DNA from: Acrocarpospora pleiomorpha
Lineage (GTDB): Bacteria; Actinomycetota; Actinomycetes; Streptosporangiales; Streptosporangiaceae
DNA: 64,000 bases
Assembly: GCF_009687885.1 (NCBI RefSeq)
Contig: NZ_BLAF01000004.1
Span: 539,291 to 603,290 of the forward strand
Direction of reading: 5' to 3'
Position numbers and translations under genes: made by a program
Notes under the pieces: generated by a model
What the model was told of the DNA's origin: nothing
The model's database searches: none
Seen by the model: only the letters and a program-made list of their open reading frames with translations
Shown here: positions 1 through 9,073 of the stretch, one piece after another
Layout of the letters: each line of letters opens with the position of its first letter
How positions within the stretch are numbered: position 1 is the stretch's first letter

Positions 1-915
1 TACCAGATCCTCTCCGACGGTTTCGGTCCCGGCTTCGGCGCACCCCTGATCTTCGCCGCCGAGGTCGCCGATCTGCGTCCCGTCGTCGAAGCGGTCGGGA
101 AGACCGAGGGCATCGCCTACGTCACGCCGCCCCGGGTCAGCCAGGACGGGCAGGCCGCCACCTTCATGGCCTTCCCCACGACCGGATACCAGGAGGAGGC
201 GACCGCGGACCTGGTGCACGAGCTCCGCGACGACGTGCTGCCCAAGGCGCCCGGCGGCGAAGCGGTCTACGTCGGCGGCCCGAACGCCGGCGCGATCGAC
301 TTCGCCGAGGACACCGGCTCGCGCCTGCCCCTGATGATCGCGGTCGTCATCGTGCTGTCCCTGGTGCTGCTGATCGCGCTGGTCCGGTCGGTCACGATCG
401 CGCTGCAGGCCGCCGTGATGAACCTGCTGTCGATCGGCGCCGCCTACGGCGTGCTGGTCGCGGTCGTGCAGTGGGGATGGTTCGGCTCGGCCCTCGGTTT
501 CCCCACCGACATGCCGATCACGACCTGGGTGCCGATGATGATGTTCCCGCTCCTGTTCGGCCTGTCGATGGACTACGAGGTCTTCCTGATCTCGCGGATC
601 CGTGAGGAGTACGAGCGCACCGGCGACACCCGCAGGGCCGTCGCTCTCGGGCTGGCGCGGACCGCCAAGGTCATCACGGCCGCCGCCGCCATCATGATCG
701 CCATCTTCACGACCGCCCTGCTCGGCCCCGACGTCTCGGTCAAGCAGATCGGTCTGGGCATGGCCGTCGCCGTGCTCGTCGACGCCACCATCATCCGGAT
801 GCTCCTGGTCCCCGCAGTGATGGAACTGTGCGGCAAGGCCAACTGGTGGATGCCCGGACGCCGGGCACCGAAGGTGGCTTCACCGGTCAGGGCCGTGGAA
901 GAGACCAGGGTCTGA
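1..915 (+). CDS. MMPL-family (RND-type) membrane transporter, C-terminal part
   Basis: The reading frame is open from base 1, so the N-terminus lies outside the window; 304 C-terminal residues are visible. They contain an extracytoplasmic segment followed by about five hydrophobic helices and the motif GLSMDYEVFLISRIREEY, typical of the second membrane half of actinobacterial MMPL exporters of lipids or drugs. The last helices (GMAVAVLVDATIIRMLLVP) and a short basic tail are intact. The 3' end overlaps the convergent PadR gene by 36 bp. PadR genes often control such exporters, so a regulatory link is plausible but not shown. Substrate unknown. Confidence 0.9.
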   Translation, partial: YQILSDGFGPGFGAPLIFAAEVADLRPVVEAVGKTEGIAYVTPPRVSQDGQAATFMAFPTTGYQEEATADLVHELRDDVLPKAPGGEAVYVGGPNAGAIDFAEDTGSRLPLMIAVVIVLSLVLLIALVRSVTIALQAAVMNLLSIGAAYGVLVAVVQWGWFGSALGFPTDMPITTWVPMMMFPLLFGLSMDYEVFLISRIREEYERTGDTRRAVALGLARTAKVITAAAAIMIAIFTTALLGPDVSVKQIGLGMAVAVLVDATIIRMLLVPAVMELCGKANWWMPGRRAPKVASPVRAVEETRV

Positions 916-1476
916 CCCGTCATCGGCCATGTGGTAAGCGCCCTCTTCGAGGCGCGTGATGAGCCGGTGCGTCCAGGCGGTACGGCTGTCGGCGGTGTGC
1001 AGCCAGAGTTCGATGACGGCGCCGACCGGCCCCCAGGTCTCCAGGTCGGTGTCGGGCGGGAGCTCGCTGGTGATGCTGGCGCGCCACTGGTCCATCACGA
1101 GGGCGCGCCGCCGGAGCAGGTCGATCGCCTCGGCGCGGGGGAGGTCGTCGATGAGGCCGACGGCCGCGGCGAGCAGGTCCAGCCGGGGGTCGCGGCTGGA
1201 GAGCGCCTCGCGGAGCAGGGTGAAGTAGGCCTGCTCGCCGTCCCCGGTCAGCTCGTATTCCAGGCGCGGGGGCCCGCCCGCCTCGCTGGGTTTGGTCTCG
1301 TGGGCGAGGAGCAGGCCTTGGCCGGTCATGGATTTCAGGGCGTGGTAGATCGAGCCGGAGGTGGCGGTGGACCATTCGTGCGCGCCCCAGGATTCCAGGT
1401 CGGCGCGTACCAGATAGCCGTGGGAACGGCCGCGCCGCCGGATCGCGCCGAGCACCAGCAGCCGGACCACGGACAT
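880..1476 (-). CDS. PadR-family transcriptional regulator
   Basis: 198 residues. The N-terminal winged helix (about residues 5-90) has the PadR signature: GAIRRRGRSHGYLVRADLE, then TSGSIYHALKSMTGQGLL for the recognition helix and a wing rich in E/G/P. The C-terminal helical part (about 100-185) is of the AphA-like PadR type used for dimerisation. It is the third gene of a leftward set (monooxygenase, VOC protein, PadR; gaps 25 and 13 bp) and converges on the MMPL exporter, a likely target. The start ATG follows a purine-rich GGGAACAAG. Confidence 0.88.
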   Translation of the reverse strand: MSVVRLLVLGAIRRRGRSHGYLVRADLESWGAHEWSTATSGSIYHALKSMTGQGLLLAHETKPSEAGGPPRLEYELTGDGEQAYFTLLREALSSRDPRLDLLAAAVGLIDDLPRAEAIDLLRRRALVMDQWRASITSELPPDTDLETWGPVGAVIELWLHTADSRTAWTHRLITRLEEGAYHMADDGSDPGLFHGPDR

Positions 1477-1489
1477 GCGCTTGTTCCCT

Positions 1490-2209
1490 TCAGGCCGGAT
1501 CGACGGGAGGCAGCGCGGCCGCCAGGTCGTCGAGGCTGGCGAGCGTTTCCGGGTTGGCGTCGGACAGGGGGACCTCGCGGGCTTGGGCGAGGAGGTCGCG
1601 GGCGCGTGCCGGGTCTTCGGCCCGCAGCGCGAGTTCGGCGCGGTAGGCCAGGGCTTCCAGCAGGTCGGCCGGTGACGCGGTGTCCTGCTCGCGGCGGAGC
1701 GCGGTGTCCAGAATCCTGGCCGCCTGGAGGTGGTCGCCTTTGGAGTCGCCTAACACCACGGCGTTCTGCAACGTGGTCGCGAGCTTGCCTGCGGCCGGTT
1801 CCGGCTCGGACGGTCCGGCCGAGGCGGCGAAGATCCTGATCCAGTTGCCGCCCGGGTCAACGATCGTGAATCCGGCCGTGTCGCCGGAGTTCTTCCGCTT
1901 GCGCGGCCGGGTCATCCGGGGAATCCCGGACACCAGGAGCTTGCCGTAGGCCGCGCGCATGCCCTCGGCGAACGCCGCGTACAGCGCGCCGGTGTCGGGC
2001 ACCAGCACCAGGCACGATCCGTACGAATCCTCGGGCTTGAAGTCCGCCATGCCGAAGAAGCCCAGCTGGAGATCCTCGCGCTTCAACGACACGTACGGAT
2101 TGGGGCGGACCTGGTAGTAGGTCCGGACGAAGCCCAGCGCGCCGTAGAACTCCACGATCTCGTCGACGGACCGGCAGGGCAGCAGCGGCACGGTCTTCTC
2201 GTGAGCCAT
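1490..2209 (-). CDS. VOC (glyoxalase/bleomycin-resistance-like) protein with helical C-terminal extension
   Basis: 239 residues. Residues 1-130 form a vicinal-oxygen-chelate fold like bleomycin-binding proteins: VDEIVEFYGALGF at the start and FTIVDPGGNWIRIF near the end. VOC proteins of this class are usually about 120-130 residues; here another 100 alanine-rich residues follow (about 140-239) that read as antiparallel helix pairs resembling TPR units (LLEALAYRAELALRAEDPAR). A strong GGAGG lies 4 nt before the ATG. It sits between the FAD monooxygenase and PadR genes in one leftward unit. Ligand unknown; drug sequestration or a ring-opening role are both possible. Confidence 0.8.
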   Translation of the reverse strand: MAHEKTVPLLPCRSVDEIVEFYGALGFVRTYYQVRPNPYVSLKREDLQLGFFGMADFKPEDSYGSCLVLVPDTGALYAAFAEGMRAAYGKLLVSGIPRMTRPRKRKNSGDTAGFTIVDPGGNWIRIFAASAGPSEPEPAAGKLATTLQNAVVLGDSKGDHLQAARILDTALRREQDTASPADLLEALAYRAELALRAEDPARARDLLAQAREVPLSDANPETLASLDDLAAALPPVDPA

Positions 2210-2234
2210 TCATCCTCCAACTAGCCAAATTTGG

Positions 2235-3416
2235 CTACTGCGTCCAGCGTACCTGAACCGGGGCGTACTCGGGCAGGGCCGGGGGCTTGGCCCGCGCCAG
2301 CCGTTCCACCGCGCTCATCACCCGCGTCAGCGGCAGCCGGGCGACGGTGTCACGCAGCCACCTGCCGCCCGACGTCTTGGGCACCATGAGGCGGACGTTC
2401 GTACCGATCCGCTGCCTCTTGCCGACCAGGGCACGGTGGCCGGCATGGTAGGCGGGGAAGGCGATCCGGTGATCGCCCCCGGCCGCCGCGAGCTCTCCGG
2501 CGAGCCGGTAGGCGCCGACCAGAGCCAACTCGGCGCCCGCACCCGAGGCCGGGGAGGCGCACCAGGCGGCGTCGCCCACCAGCGCGACCCGGCCGGTGGA
2601 CCAGGAGTCCATCCGTACCTGGCTGAGCGCGTCGAAGTAGAACTCCGGGTCGGCCAGCCCGGCGCCGAGCAGTTCCTGGACGTGCCAGGAGGTGTCGCTC
2701 GCGAACGCCTGGCCCACCAGGCGCTTGTGCCGGCCGACGTCGCGGAAGTCGTAGCTCAGGGGCGCGGAGCGGAAGATGAAGTACGCCTTGGCCTGGGCGT
2801 GATTGCCGGAGCGGTAGATCCCGGCCATCCTCCCCGGCGTGTTGTACATCGTCACCCACCGGTCCTCGCCCAGCGAGGCGTCGGCGTCGGCGAAGGCGAA
2901 GTAGTGGTCCTTGAACCGGACGAACCGCTCCTCGGGGCCGAAGGCCAGCCGCCGGACGTTGGAGTGCATGCCGTCGGCGCCGACGACCAGGTCGAAGCGG
3001 CGGGTGCCGGCGTGGTCGAAGGTGACGGTCACGCCGTCGCCGTCCTGCGCCAGTGCCCGGATGGAGTCGCCGAAGAGGTATTCGACGCCGGTCCGCCGGT
3101 GCAGGAGCGCCACCAGGTCGCCACGCATGAGCTCGACGCCGCCGGGGTCCTGGATGCCGATCCGGGCGACCGGCCGGTCGCGGGCGTCGACGAACTTCAT
3201 GCCCCGCACGTCGGTGGCGGCGGCACGGATCTCCGGCAGGATCCCCATGCGCTCGACGACGCCGATGGCCTGGCCTCGTACATCGACGCCGTTGCCGCCC
3301 GTGCGCGGCCCGCGCTCGCGTTCGACCACGGTGGGCTGGAAGCCGTGCCTGGCCAGCCAGTGCGCCAGGGTCAGCCCTGCGATGCTCGCGCCCGAGATCA
3401 GGATCCGCTCGTTCAT
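2235..3416 (-). CDS. FAD-dependent monooxygenase (PHBH/TetX-like)
   Basis: 393 residues, the normal length for class A flavin monooxygenases. The Rossmann FAD site is at the N-terminus (ILISGASIAGLTLAHWLA, with Ser and Ile in the variable GxGxxG positions); the DG motif is LVVGADGMHSNVRR near residue 145; the GD motif is ALVGDAAWCASPASGAG near 285. GGAGA precedes the ATG. It heads a leftward unit with the VOC and PadR genes and is divergent from a TetR gene across a 45-bp promoter region with an inverted repeat, so TetR control is likely. Such enzymes hydroxylate aromatics or inactivate tetracyclines and rifamycins; the substrate cannot be read from the sequence. Confidence 0.88.
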   Translation of the reverse strand: MNERILISGASIAGLTLAHWLARHGFQPTVVERERGPRTGGNGVDVRGQAIGVVERMGILPEIRAAATDVRGMKFVDARDRPVARIGIQDPGGVELMRGDLVALLHRRTGVEYLFGDSIRALAQDGDGVTVTFDHAGTRRFDLVVGADGMHSNVRRLAFGPEERFVRFKDHYFAFADADASLGEDRWVTMYNTPGRMAGIYRSGNHAQAKAYFIFRSAPLSYDFRDVGRHKRLVGQAFASDTSWHVQELLGAGLADPEFYFDALSQVRMDSWSTGRVALVGDAAWCASPASGAGAELALVGAYRLAGELAAAGGDHRIAFPAYHAGHRALVGKRQRIGTNVRLMVPKTSGGRWLRDTVARLPLTRVMSAVERLARAKPPALPEYAPVQVRWTQ

Positions 3417-3461
3417 CGGGTGTCTCCCATGCGATTAAATAGAATGCCCGCTCCACTTATA

Positions 3462-3477
3462 TGGAAGGTACATTCCA
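3462..3477. promoter_or_regulatory. Inverted repeat, probable TetR operator
   Basis: TGGAA-6-TTCCA lies in the short region between the divergent monooxygenase and TetR genes, just downstream of an AT-rich TTATAT that could be a rightward -10. The repeat covers the in-frame ATG at 3461, which is one reason to place the TetR start at 3479. Operator function is inferred from position and symmetry. Confidence 0.45.
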
Positions 3478-3478
3478 G

Positions 3479-4048
3479 ATGTCAATGCCGGGCCGCCGGG
3501 CCGATGCCGTACGCAACCGACAGCTCGCCCTGGAGGCGGCCACCGCGTTGCTGGCCGAACCCGACGCCGCGCTCACCGTCGAGGCCATCGCCAGGAAGGC
3601 CGGCCTGGGAGTGGGAACCGTCGTGCGCGCCTTCGGCGGCAAGGACGCGCTGCTGGACACCGCCGTCGCGCACCTGCTCGAACCGGTGGTACGGCGGGGC
3701 CGCGATCTGCTCCGGCAGAGCGGCCCCGAGCAGGCGTTGCGCGCCTTTCTCACCGAACTGATCGCCTTCCAGGCCGCCCACCACCCCATCAGCGACCAGC
3801 TGCGCGACCTGACCACACCCGCCACGGCCGCGCTGCGTGCCGAGCTCGTCCAGGTCGTGGCGGAGATGCTCACCGGAGCCCGGCAGGCCGGCGCGATCCG
3901 CACCGACCTCGACCTCGCGACCACCACCGCCCTGATCAGCCACCTGGCCTTCGCGATCGCTCGCGCGCAACCCGAGAACCCGCAGCTCACCGACGTTTTC
4001 ATCACCGTCGTCATGGACGGACTCCGGCGGCCTGTAGCTACCGGGTGA
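3479..4048 (+). CDS. TetR-family transcriptional regulator
   Basis: 189 residues from the ATG at 3479. The N-terminal HTH is clear: ALTVEAIARKAGLGVGTVVR followed by AFGGKDALLDTAV, which corresponds to the usual YHHFxxKxxL segment with YHHF replaced by VRAF. The rest is all-helical with a ligand-binding C-terminal domain of the SbtR type. An earlier in-frame ATG at 3461 is less likely because the inverted repeat at 3462-3477 covers it. The gene is divergent from the FAD monooxygenase, which it probably represses, and its 3' end overlaps the convergent BenE gene by 11 bp. Confidence 0.88.
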   Translation: MSMPGRRADAVRNRQLALEAATALLAEPDAALTVEAIARKAGLGVGTVVRAFGGKDALLDTAVAHLLEPVVRRGRDLLRQSGPEQALRAFLTELIAFQAAHHPISDQLRDLTTPATAALRAELVQVVAEMLTGARQAGAIRTDLDLATTTALISHLAFAIARAQPENPQLTDVFITVVMDGLRRPVATG

Positions 4049-5228
4049 CACCAACCGGTCGTGAGCGGTTGGCGTCCAGAGCCGGTGGTGTGCGGCGGTG
4101 CAGGAGTAGCGCGGTCAGGCCGCCCGCGACCAGGCCCCAGAACGCCGCGCCGATGCTCAGGATCGTCATGCCGGACGCGGTCACGACAAACGTCACCACC
4201 GCGGCCTCGCGGCCCTCCGGCTCGGTCACCGCGCTGGCAAGGGACGAGCCGAGAGCCGGGAGCAGCGCCAGGCCGGCGACGGCGATGACCAGGACCGGCG
4301 GGGACAGCAGGACCAGGGCCATGGCCAGGCCCGCGCCGAGGCCGAGGGTCAGCTGGCCGGCGCCCAGGGCGACCGTCGCGATCCAGCGGCGGCCCGGGTC
4401 CGGGTGGGTGTCCGGGCCCGCCGTGAGCGCGGCGGTGATCGCCGCCAGGTTGAGGGCGTGCCCGCCGAACGGGGCCGCCGCCGCGCTGGCCAGGCCGGTC
4501 GTGACGAGGACCGGGAGCAGGGGAGGGGCGTACCCGTATGTCGCCATGACCGCCATGCCGGGAACGTTCTGCGCGGCCATGGTGACCAGGAACAGCGGAA
4601 TGGCGATGCTCACCACCACCGAGAGGTTGAGCGCGGGGGCGGTCAGCTCGATCGAGGGGCGCAGGGCCGCGCCGGAGAGACCGGGGCCGTGCGCCATGAT
4701 CCCGATCACCGCGGCGACGAGCGCGCCCGGGACGGCCCACTGCCGTCGGTAGCGCTGCAGGATCGCCCAGGTGAGGACGACCGGGACCGCCAGGAGGGGG
4801 ATGTCGACGACGGCGCGGACCGGTGCGGTGCAGAGGCTCAGGATGACGCCCGCCAGCATGGCCCCGGCGATCGGGCGCGGGATGGCGGCGATCGCGCGGG
4901 CCAGCCAGGGGGACAGGCCGGCGAGCACGATGAGGGCGGCGCACACGAGGAACGCGCCGACCGCGGCCGGGAAGCCGCCGGGGACGGGGCCGGTCGCGGC
5001 GAGCAGCGCGGCGCCCGGGGTGGACCAGGCGATGCTGATCGGCATGCGGTAGCGCAGCCCGAGGAAGATCGCCACCGCGGCGATGCCGGCGCAGAGGGCG
5101 AGCAGCCCGGACGCGGCCTGGCCGGGCGTGGCTCCGACGGCGCGCAGGCCGGCGAGCACGACGGTGAACGAGCTGGCGTACCCGACGACCGCGCTGACCA
5201 GCCCAGCCACAATGGCTTGCATCCGCAC
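4038..5228 (-). CDS. benE: BenE-family benzoate/proton symporter
   Basis: About 396 residues with 11-12 hydrophobic helices. Family features include FTVVLAGLRAVGATPGQAAS at the N-terminus, IAWSTPGAALL, and AAPFGGHALNLAAITAALTA, characteristic of BenE transporters that import benzoate with protons across the cytoplasmic membrane. I place the start at the GTG at 5228, 6 nt behind GGAGGGA; the ATG at 5222 is the alternative, while the GTG at 5243 overlaps the ribosome-binding site itself. It is divergent from an XRE-cupin regulator with a perfect palindrome between them. No benzoate-degrading genes lie nearby, so the real substrate may differ. Confidence 0.87.
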   Translation of the reverse strand: MRMQAIVAGLVSAVVGYASSFTVVLAGLRAVGATPGQAASGLLALCAGIAAVAIFLGLRYRMPISIAWSTPGAALLAATGPVPGGFPAAVGAFLVCAALIVLAGLSPWLARAIAAIPRPIAGAMLAGVILSLCTAPVRAVVDIPLLAVPVVLTWAILQRYRRQWAVPGALVAAVIGIMAHGPGLSGAALRPSIELTAPALNLSVVVSIAIPLFLVTMAAQNVPGMAVMATYGYAPPLLPVLVTTGLASAAAAPFGGHALNLAAITAALTAGPDTHPDPGRRWIATVALGAGQLTLGLGAGLAMALVLLSPPVLVIAVAGLALLPALGSSLASAVTEPEGREAAVVTFVVTASGMTILSIGAAFWGLVAGGLTALLLHRRTPPALDANRSRPVGVTR

Positions 5229-5247
5229 GTGCGCTCCCTCCACCGGG

Positions 5248-5265
5248 CGTTCCGTTTACGGAACG
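5248..5265. promoter_or_regulatory. Perfect palindromic operator between benE and XRE-cupin gene
   Basis: CGTTCCGT-TT-ACGGAACG is an 18-bp perfect inverted repeat. It lies 19 bp upstream of the benE start and just before a possible rightward -10 (TAGGGT, 5267-5272) for the regulator gene. TTCCG/CGGAA half sites fit XRE-cupin regulators as I recall them. Control of both genes by the neighbouring regulator is an inference. Confidence 0.65.
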
Positions 5266-5314
5266 ATAGGGTACGCGGAGGTGCCGGACAAGCCCGTCAT
5301 GTCACGATGGCCCG

Positions 5315-5866
5315 GTGGACGAGCGTGAGGCGGGTGTCGGGAGCCGGCTGCGGCGGTTGCGGGAGGCGCGCGGGATCTCGCTGTCGGCGCTGGCCCGCAG
5401 TGCCGGGATCGGCAAGGCCACGCTGTCCGGCCTGGAGCTCGGCTCCCGCAATCCCACGTTGGAGACGCTCTACGCGGTGGCGGGGGCGCTGGGCGTACCG
5501 CTGACGGCGCTTGTCCTGGAGCCCGGCGCGCCGCCCGGGGACGCGGTCGATGTGCGCGGCGCCGCCGTGACGGCCACCCTGCTGGAGGTCTTCGAGGAGC
5601 AGGGCGTGACGTTCGAGTTGCTGCGCGTGCGGGTACGGCCCGGCGTCGTCCAGCAGTCGCCGCCGCACGCTCCCGGCGTCACCGAGCATGTGACGGTCTA
5701 TGAGGGCGTGCTGCGCGCCGGGCCGGCCGACGCGCCGCTGCTGGCCGCGCCGGGCGAGCACATCTCCTGGCGGGCGGATGTGCCGCACGTATACTGCACG
5801 GTCGGTCCCGACGAGGTGGTGGCAACCCTGCTGATCCGCTCGCCCAGGGGTACGCTCGAAGAATAG
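5315..5866 (+). CDS. XRE-family regulator with C-terminal cupin domain
   Basis: 183 residues from a GTG start. Residues 9-65 form a helix-turn-helix of the XRE type (LREARGISLSALARSAGIGK, then LSGLELGSRNPTLETLYAVA). Residues about 100-180 form a small RmlC-like cupin (EHVTVYEGVLRAG and APGEHISWRADVPHVY) that would sense a small ligand. This architecture is common for regulators next to amino-acid or organic-acid permeases. Divergence from benE and the palindrome at 5248-5265 suggest it controls the transporter. Confidence 0.9.
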   Translation: MDEREAGVGSRLRRLREARGISLSALARSAGIGKATLSGLELGSRNPTLETLYAVAGALGVPLTALVLEPGAPPGDAVDVRGAAVTATLLEVFEEQGVTFELLRVRVRPGVVQQSPPHAPGVTEHVTVYEGVLRAGPADAPLLAAPGEHISWRADVPHVYCTVGPDEVVATLLIRSPRGTLEE

Positions 5867-5919
5867 CTTTCATTGTGAAAGCCAGATCCCCCGCCGTGCC
5901 AACCGAAGGGGGAGATCCG

Positions 5920-6492
5920 ATGGCAAGCCCCGTCGCCGACGTGGCATACGAGGCCCACCGGCTGATCGTCGACACCGGCGCGCCGTTCGAGGAGTTCCGG
6001 GAGCGATACGAGCGCGCGGTCCCCACCCTGGACACGCCGCTGTTCGAACAGTTCATGGAAGAAGACGCGGACTGGTCCACCGTGCAGCGCGCCACCGACC
6101 AGAACGCGCCGCACGGCTTCATCATCTACTGGAGTTTCGACAACACCGCGCTCCTGCGCCTGGCCGGTGATCGGTGGCGCAGCGTGCAGTACCTCATGGG
6201 CAACCACACCATCGCCCAGCGGATGTTCCACCACGACCCCGCCGTCATGCTGTACGCCCCGCTACGGACGGAGATCTACCAGGACGCGGAGGGCGTGACA
6301 CGCTTCGCCATCGACCGGCCGAGCGCCCAGTTCGGCGGGTTCGGCGACCCCGCGATCACCGCCGTCGGGATCGAACTGGACCACAAGGTCGCCGCCCTGC
6401 TGGAGTTCCTCGGCGCCCCGGTCCCCGAGCAGCTCACCGACGGTCACAGCGCTCCTGGCGCACCGGGCGGCGCCAGGCCGAACAGCTCCTGA
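5920..6492 (+). CDS. DUF302-like protein
   Basis: 190 residues from the ATG at 5920, preceded by AAGGGGGA at good spacing; an earlier ATG in the same frame (5875) lacks such a site. The middle resembles DUF302 proteins: WSTVQRATDQNAPHGFIIYW, then a stretch ending in GNHTIAQRMFHHDPAVMLYA and PLRTEIYQD, and AAVGIELDHKVAALLEFLG-like text near the end. No signal peptide or membrane helix. Function of this family is unknown. It follows the XRE-cupin gene by 53 bp and could be co-transcribed. Confidence 0.75.
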   Translation: MASPVADVAYEAHRLIVDTGAPFEEFRERYERAVPTLDTPLFEQFMEEDADWSTVQRATDQNAPHGFIIYWSFDNTALLRLAGDRWRSVQYLMGNHTIAQRMFHHDPAVMLYAPLRTEIYQDAEGVTRFAIDRPSAQFGGFGDPAITAVGIELDHKVAALLEFLGAPVPEQLTDGHSAPGAPGGARPNSS

Positions 6493-6576
6493 ACGCGGTA
6501 GGTGGCGGGGAGCTTGCGCGCCTGGCCGGTCTGGACGTTCAGCGCGTGGGACGTGACCGTCGCAAAAATTGGCCGT

Positions 6577-6617
6577 TTGACACCTCTTATGGCTAACCGC
6601 TACCTATTGGCTAACCG
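6577..6617 (+). promoter_or_regulatory. Promoter with tandem operator-like repeats before ABC exporter genes
   Basis: A consensus -35 (TTGACA, 6577-6582) is followed by two direct copies of TGGCTAACCG at 6590-6599 and 6608-6617, 18 bp apart. The second copy continues into CTAACCGTTAG, an inverted repeat with one central base. The copies would flank or cover the -10 region (around 6600-6607, no good consensus). No regulator gene is adjacent, so a distant repressor is implied if this is an operator. Confidence 0.45.
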
Positions 6618-6628
6618 TTAGGGGATGC

Positions 6629-7360
6629 ATGAACGTGTTAAGTGCCGCGCGCGGCCTGGTGAAGGAGCATGGTCAGGGGCATAGCCGGGTCCGCGCGGTG
6701 GACGCGGTCGACCTGGACGTGGCCGCAGGGCAGATGCTGGCGGTGATGGGGCCCAGCGGCTGCGGGAAGTCGACCCTGTTGCATCTGCTGGGTGGCCTGG
6801 AGCGGCCCACCGGTGGCGAGGTCTGGCTGGCCGGTCAACGCATCGACACCCTGAACGAGCGGGCGCTGGCGCGGCTGCGGCGCCGGTCGGTGGGATTCGT
6901 CTTCCAGGCATTCCATCTGATGGAGGAGCTGTCGGCGGCGGAGAACGTGGAGCTGCCCGCGCTGCTGGCCGGGCGCTCGCGGCGTGCTGCCAGGCGGCGC
7001 GCGTGCCTCCTGCTGGACCGGGTCGGGCTCGCCGGCCGTACCCGGCATCTGCCTTCGGAGCTGTCGGGCGGGCAACGCCAGCGGGTCGCCATCGCCCGCG
7101 CGCTGGCCAACGAGCCGCTGCTCGTCCTGGCCGACGAGCCGACCGGCAACCTCGACACCGCGGCGACACTGGACGTGCTGAGGATCTTCGAGGACCTGCG
7201 TGCCGCGGGGCAGACCCTCGTCATCGTCACGCACGACGAGCGGGTTGCGGCCACCGCGGACCGGCTGGTCTCGATGCGCGACGGGATGTTCGTCGACGAC
7301 ATCCGGCTGGCCGGCAGCACCACCGGGTGGCTCGGCGGGCTGATCGGGCTGAAGGGCTGA
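6629..7360 (+). CDS. ABC transporter ATP-binding protein (MacB/LolD class)
   Basis: 243 residues. Walker A is [20 protein letters not shown], the signature is [15 protein letters not shown], Walker B is [13 protein letters not shown], and the H-loop is [10 protein letters not shown]. The PTGNLD extension and the partner permease with FtsX folds assign it to the LolD/MacB/FtsE group, which drives extrusion or lipid release rather than import. AGGGG precedes the ATG. It is 5 bp upstream of the permease gene, forming a two-gene operon behind the promoter at 6577-6617. Confidence 0.93.
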   Translation: MNVLSAARGLVKEHGQGHSRVRAVDAVDLDVAAGQMLAVMGPSGCGKSTLLHLLGGLERPTGGEVWLAGQRIDTLNERALARLRRRSVGFVFQAFHLMEELSAAENVELPALLAGRSRRAARRRACLLLDRVGLAGRTRHLPSELSGGQRQRVAIARALANEPLLVLADEPTGNLDTAATLDVLRIFEDLRAAGQTLVIVTHDERVAATADRLVSMRDGMFVDDIRLAGSTTGWLGGLIGLKG

Positions 7361-7365
7361 CCGGC

Positions 7366-9039
7366 ATGGGCCGCACCATGCTCGTCTTCCGCCTCGCCAT
7401 CGCCGACGTCCGACGGCACCGGGCCCAGGCCGTGATGCTCCTGCTCGCGGTGACCGTGGCCACCGCCACCCTGTCCCTGGGCCTGTCCCTGGGCGGGGCG
7501 ACCGAGGCGCTGTACCAGCAGACCCGGGCGGCCACCGCCGGACCGGACGTGGTAGTCCTCACCCCAAGCACCGGCCCCGCGGTGACCTCGGCCCTGGCCT
7601 CGTTGGCGCAAGACCCCGAGGTCATCGCCCACAACGGTCCCTACCGCCTCGTCTACGCCACCCTCACCGCGCGCGGTTCCACCTCGCGCGTGGTGGTGCA
7701 CGGCGCCGCCGAGACACCCGGCGCGGTCAACCGCCCGCTGGTGACCTCGGGCCACTGGGTACGCTCCGGAGGCGCGGTTCTCGAACGGGGCTTCGCCACC
7801 GCGCTGGGCGTCCGCGTCGGCGGCCACGTCACCATCTCCGGCCGGACCTTCCCCGTCGTCGGGATCGCCGTGACCGCGGCCACCTCCATCTACCCGTGGG
7901 CGCAGCAGATCGGCCCGGGCGGCGGCCCGAGTGACCCGAGCGGTCTGGCCTGGCTGACCCGATCAGATGCCCGGGCACTGGCATCCCAAGAGCTTCCGGT
8001 GACGCTGGCCCTGGACCTCAAGCTGCGCGACCCCGCCGCCACTCAGGCCTTCATCGACACGCACGACGTCTCCGTCATCAGGGTGAATTTCCACGCCTGG
8101 CAATTCATGGCCCAGCAGGACGCCGTCATGCTCAGGACCACCCAGCCGATCCTGGTCATCGGTGGCTGGCTGCTCAGCTTCCTGGCCATCACCGGAGTGG
8201 CCGCGCTGGCCGCGGGACGCGCCGCCGAGCAGACGCGCCGGGCGGGACTGCTCAAGGCCGTCGGCGCCACCCCCGGCCTGATCGCCGCCGTCCTGCTCAC
8301 CGAGTACCTGGTTCTGGCGCTGCTGGCCGACGCGCTGGGGCTGACGGTCGCCCGCCTGGCCGAGCCCGCCCTCGTCAGCCCCACCGCCAGCCGGATCGGC
8401 AGTGTCGTCGGACCGTCAGGCGCCACCATCGCCGCGACGACCGCGCTCGCCGTGGCGGTGGCGGTGCTGTCCGCGCTGCTGCCCACCCCGCTTCTGCTCG
8501 GGCTGCGGCTGACCGCCCGCCGGCCGGGCCGCGCCGTGCTGCAGGGCTGCTCCACCGCCGCCACACTGATCGCGGTCACCGCCCTGCCGACCTACGACGC
8601 CCAGCCCCGCAAGGGCTACGGCCTCGGTTCCTCCACCCTGCCCAGCCTGCAGGTCGGTCAGGACCGCCGGTTGCTGCTGGTGGTCGCCATCCTGGTGATC
8701 GCGCTCGCCACCGTGAACACCATCACGCTCACCTGGACCACGGCGATGGAAGCCCGGGCGAGCATGGCCATGGCGCGCACGCTCGGCGCCACCCCCGGAC
8801 AGATCTCCGCAGGGCTGTCCACTGCCCAGCTCTTGCCCGCCCTGCCGGGCGCCATCGCCGGCATTCCCGTGGGCATCGTCTTGTACTCGTTGAACGGGAA
8901 GATAAATACGCTCCCCTTCTCCTGGGTACTCGCCGCCGTGCTCGCGACCCTCCTGGCGACAGTGGCACTCACCGCCCTGCCCGCACGCTTGGCGGCCCGC
9001 CGGCCCGTGGCACAAACCCTCAGCGCCGAAACGGCCTGA
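7366..9039 (+). CDS. FtsX-like ABC transporter permease
   Basis: 557 residues starting at the ATG at 7366 ([20 protein letters not shown]). One N-terminal helix, a large extracytoplasmic domain (about residues 45-245), then FtsX-type helices around 260-400 ([19 protein letters not shown]) and a second FtsX set at about 510-640 of the frame ([19 protein letters not shown]). The duplicated architecture is typical of macrolide- or lantibiotic-type exporters in Actinobacteria. The gene ends inside a 15-bp stem terminator shared with the amidase. Confidence 0.9.
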   Translation: MGRTMLVFRLAIADVRRHRAQAVMLLLAVTVATATLSLGLSLGGATEALYQQTRAATAGPDVVVLTPSTGPAVTSALASLAQDPEVIAHNGPYRLVYATLTARGSTSRVVVHGAAETPGAVNRPLVTSGHWVRSGGAVLERGFATALGVRVGGHVTISGRTFPVVGIAVTAATSIYPWAQQIGPGGGPSDPSGLAWLTRSDARALASQELPVTLALDLKLRDPAATQAFIDTHDVSVIRVNFHAWQFMAQQDAVMLRTTQPILVIGGWLLSFLAITGVAALAAGRAAEQTRRAGLLKAVGATPGLIAAVLLTEYLVLALLADALGLTVARLAEPALVSPTASRIGSVVGPSGATIAATTALAVAVAVLSALLPTPLLLGLRLTARRPGRAVLQGCSTAATLIAVTALPTYDAQPRKGYGLGSSTLPSLQVGQDRRLLLVVAILVIALATVNTITLTWTTAMEARASMAMARTLGATPGQISAGLSTAQLLPALPGAIAGIPVGIVLYSLNGKINTLPFSWVLAAVLATLLATVALTALPARLAARRPVAQTLSAETA

Positions 9040-9068
9040 TCCGGGGCCGATCCGCCCCGGATCAGGCC
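9033..9068. terminator. Bidirectional hairpin terminator between convergent genes
   Basis: A perfect 15-bp stem (9033-9047 with 9054-9068; arms GGCCTGATCCGGGGC and its complement) with a 6-nt loop sits between the convergent FtsX permease (ends 9039) and amidase (ends 9074). No long T-run follows, as is usual in high-GC actinobacteria. Confidence 0.75.
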
Positions 9069-9073
9069 TCGGG

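Noticed and set aside
3457..4944. Long leftward frame across the TetR and benE genes
   Set aside because: Low-complexity Arg/Pro/Gly composition; the overlapping frames carry real HTH and transporter motifs.
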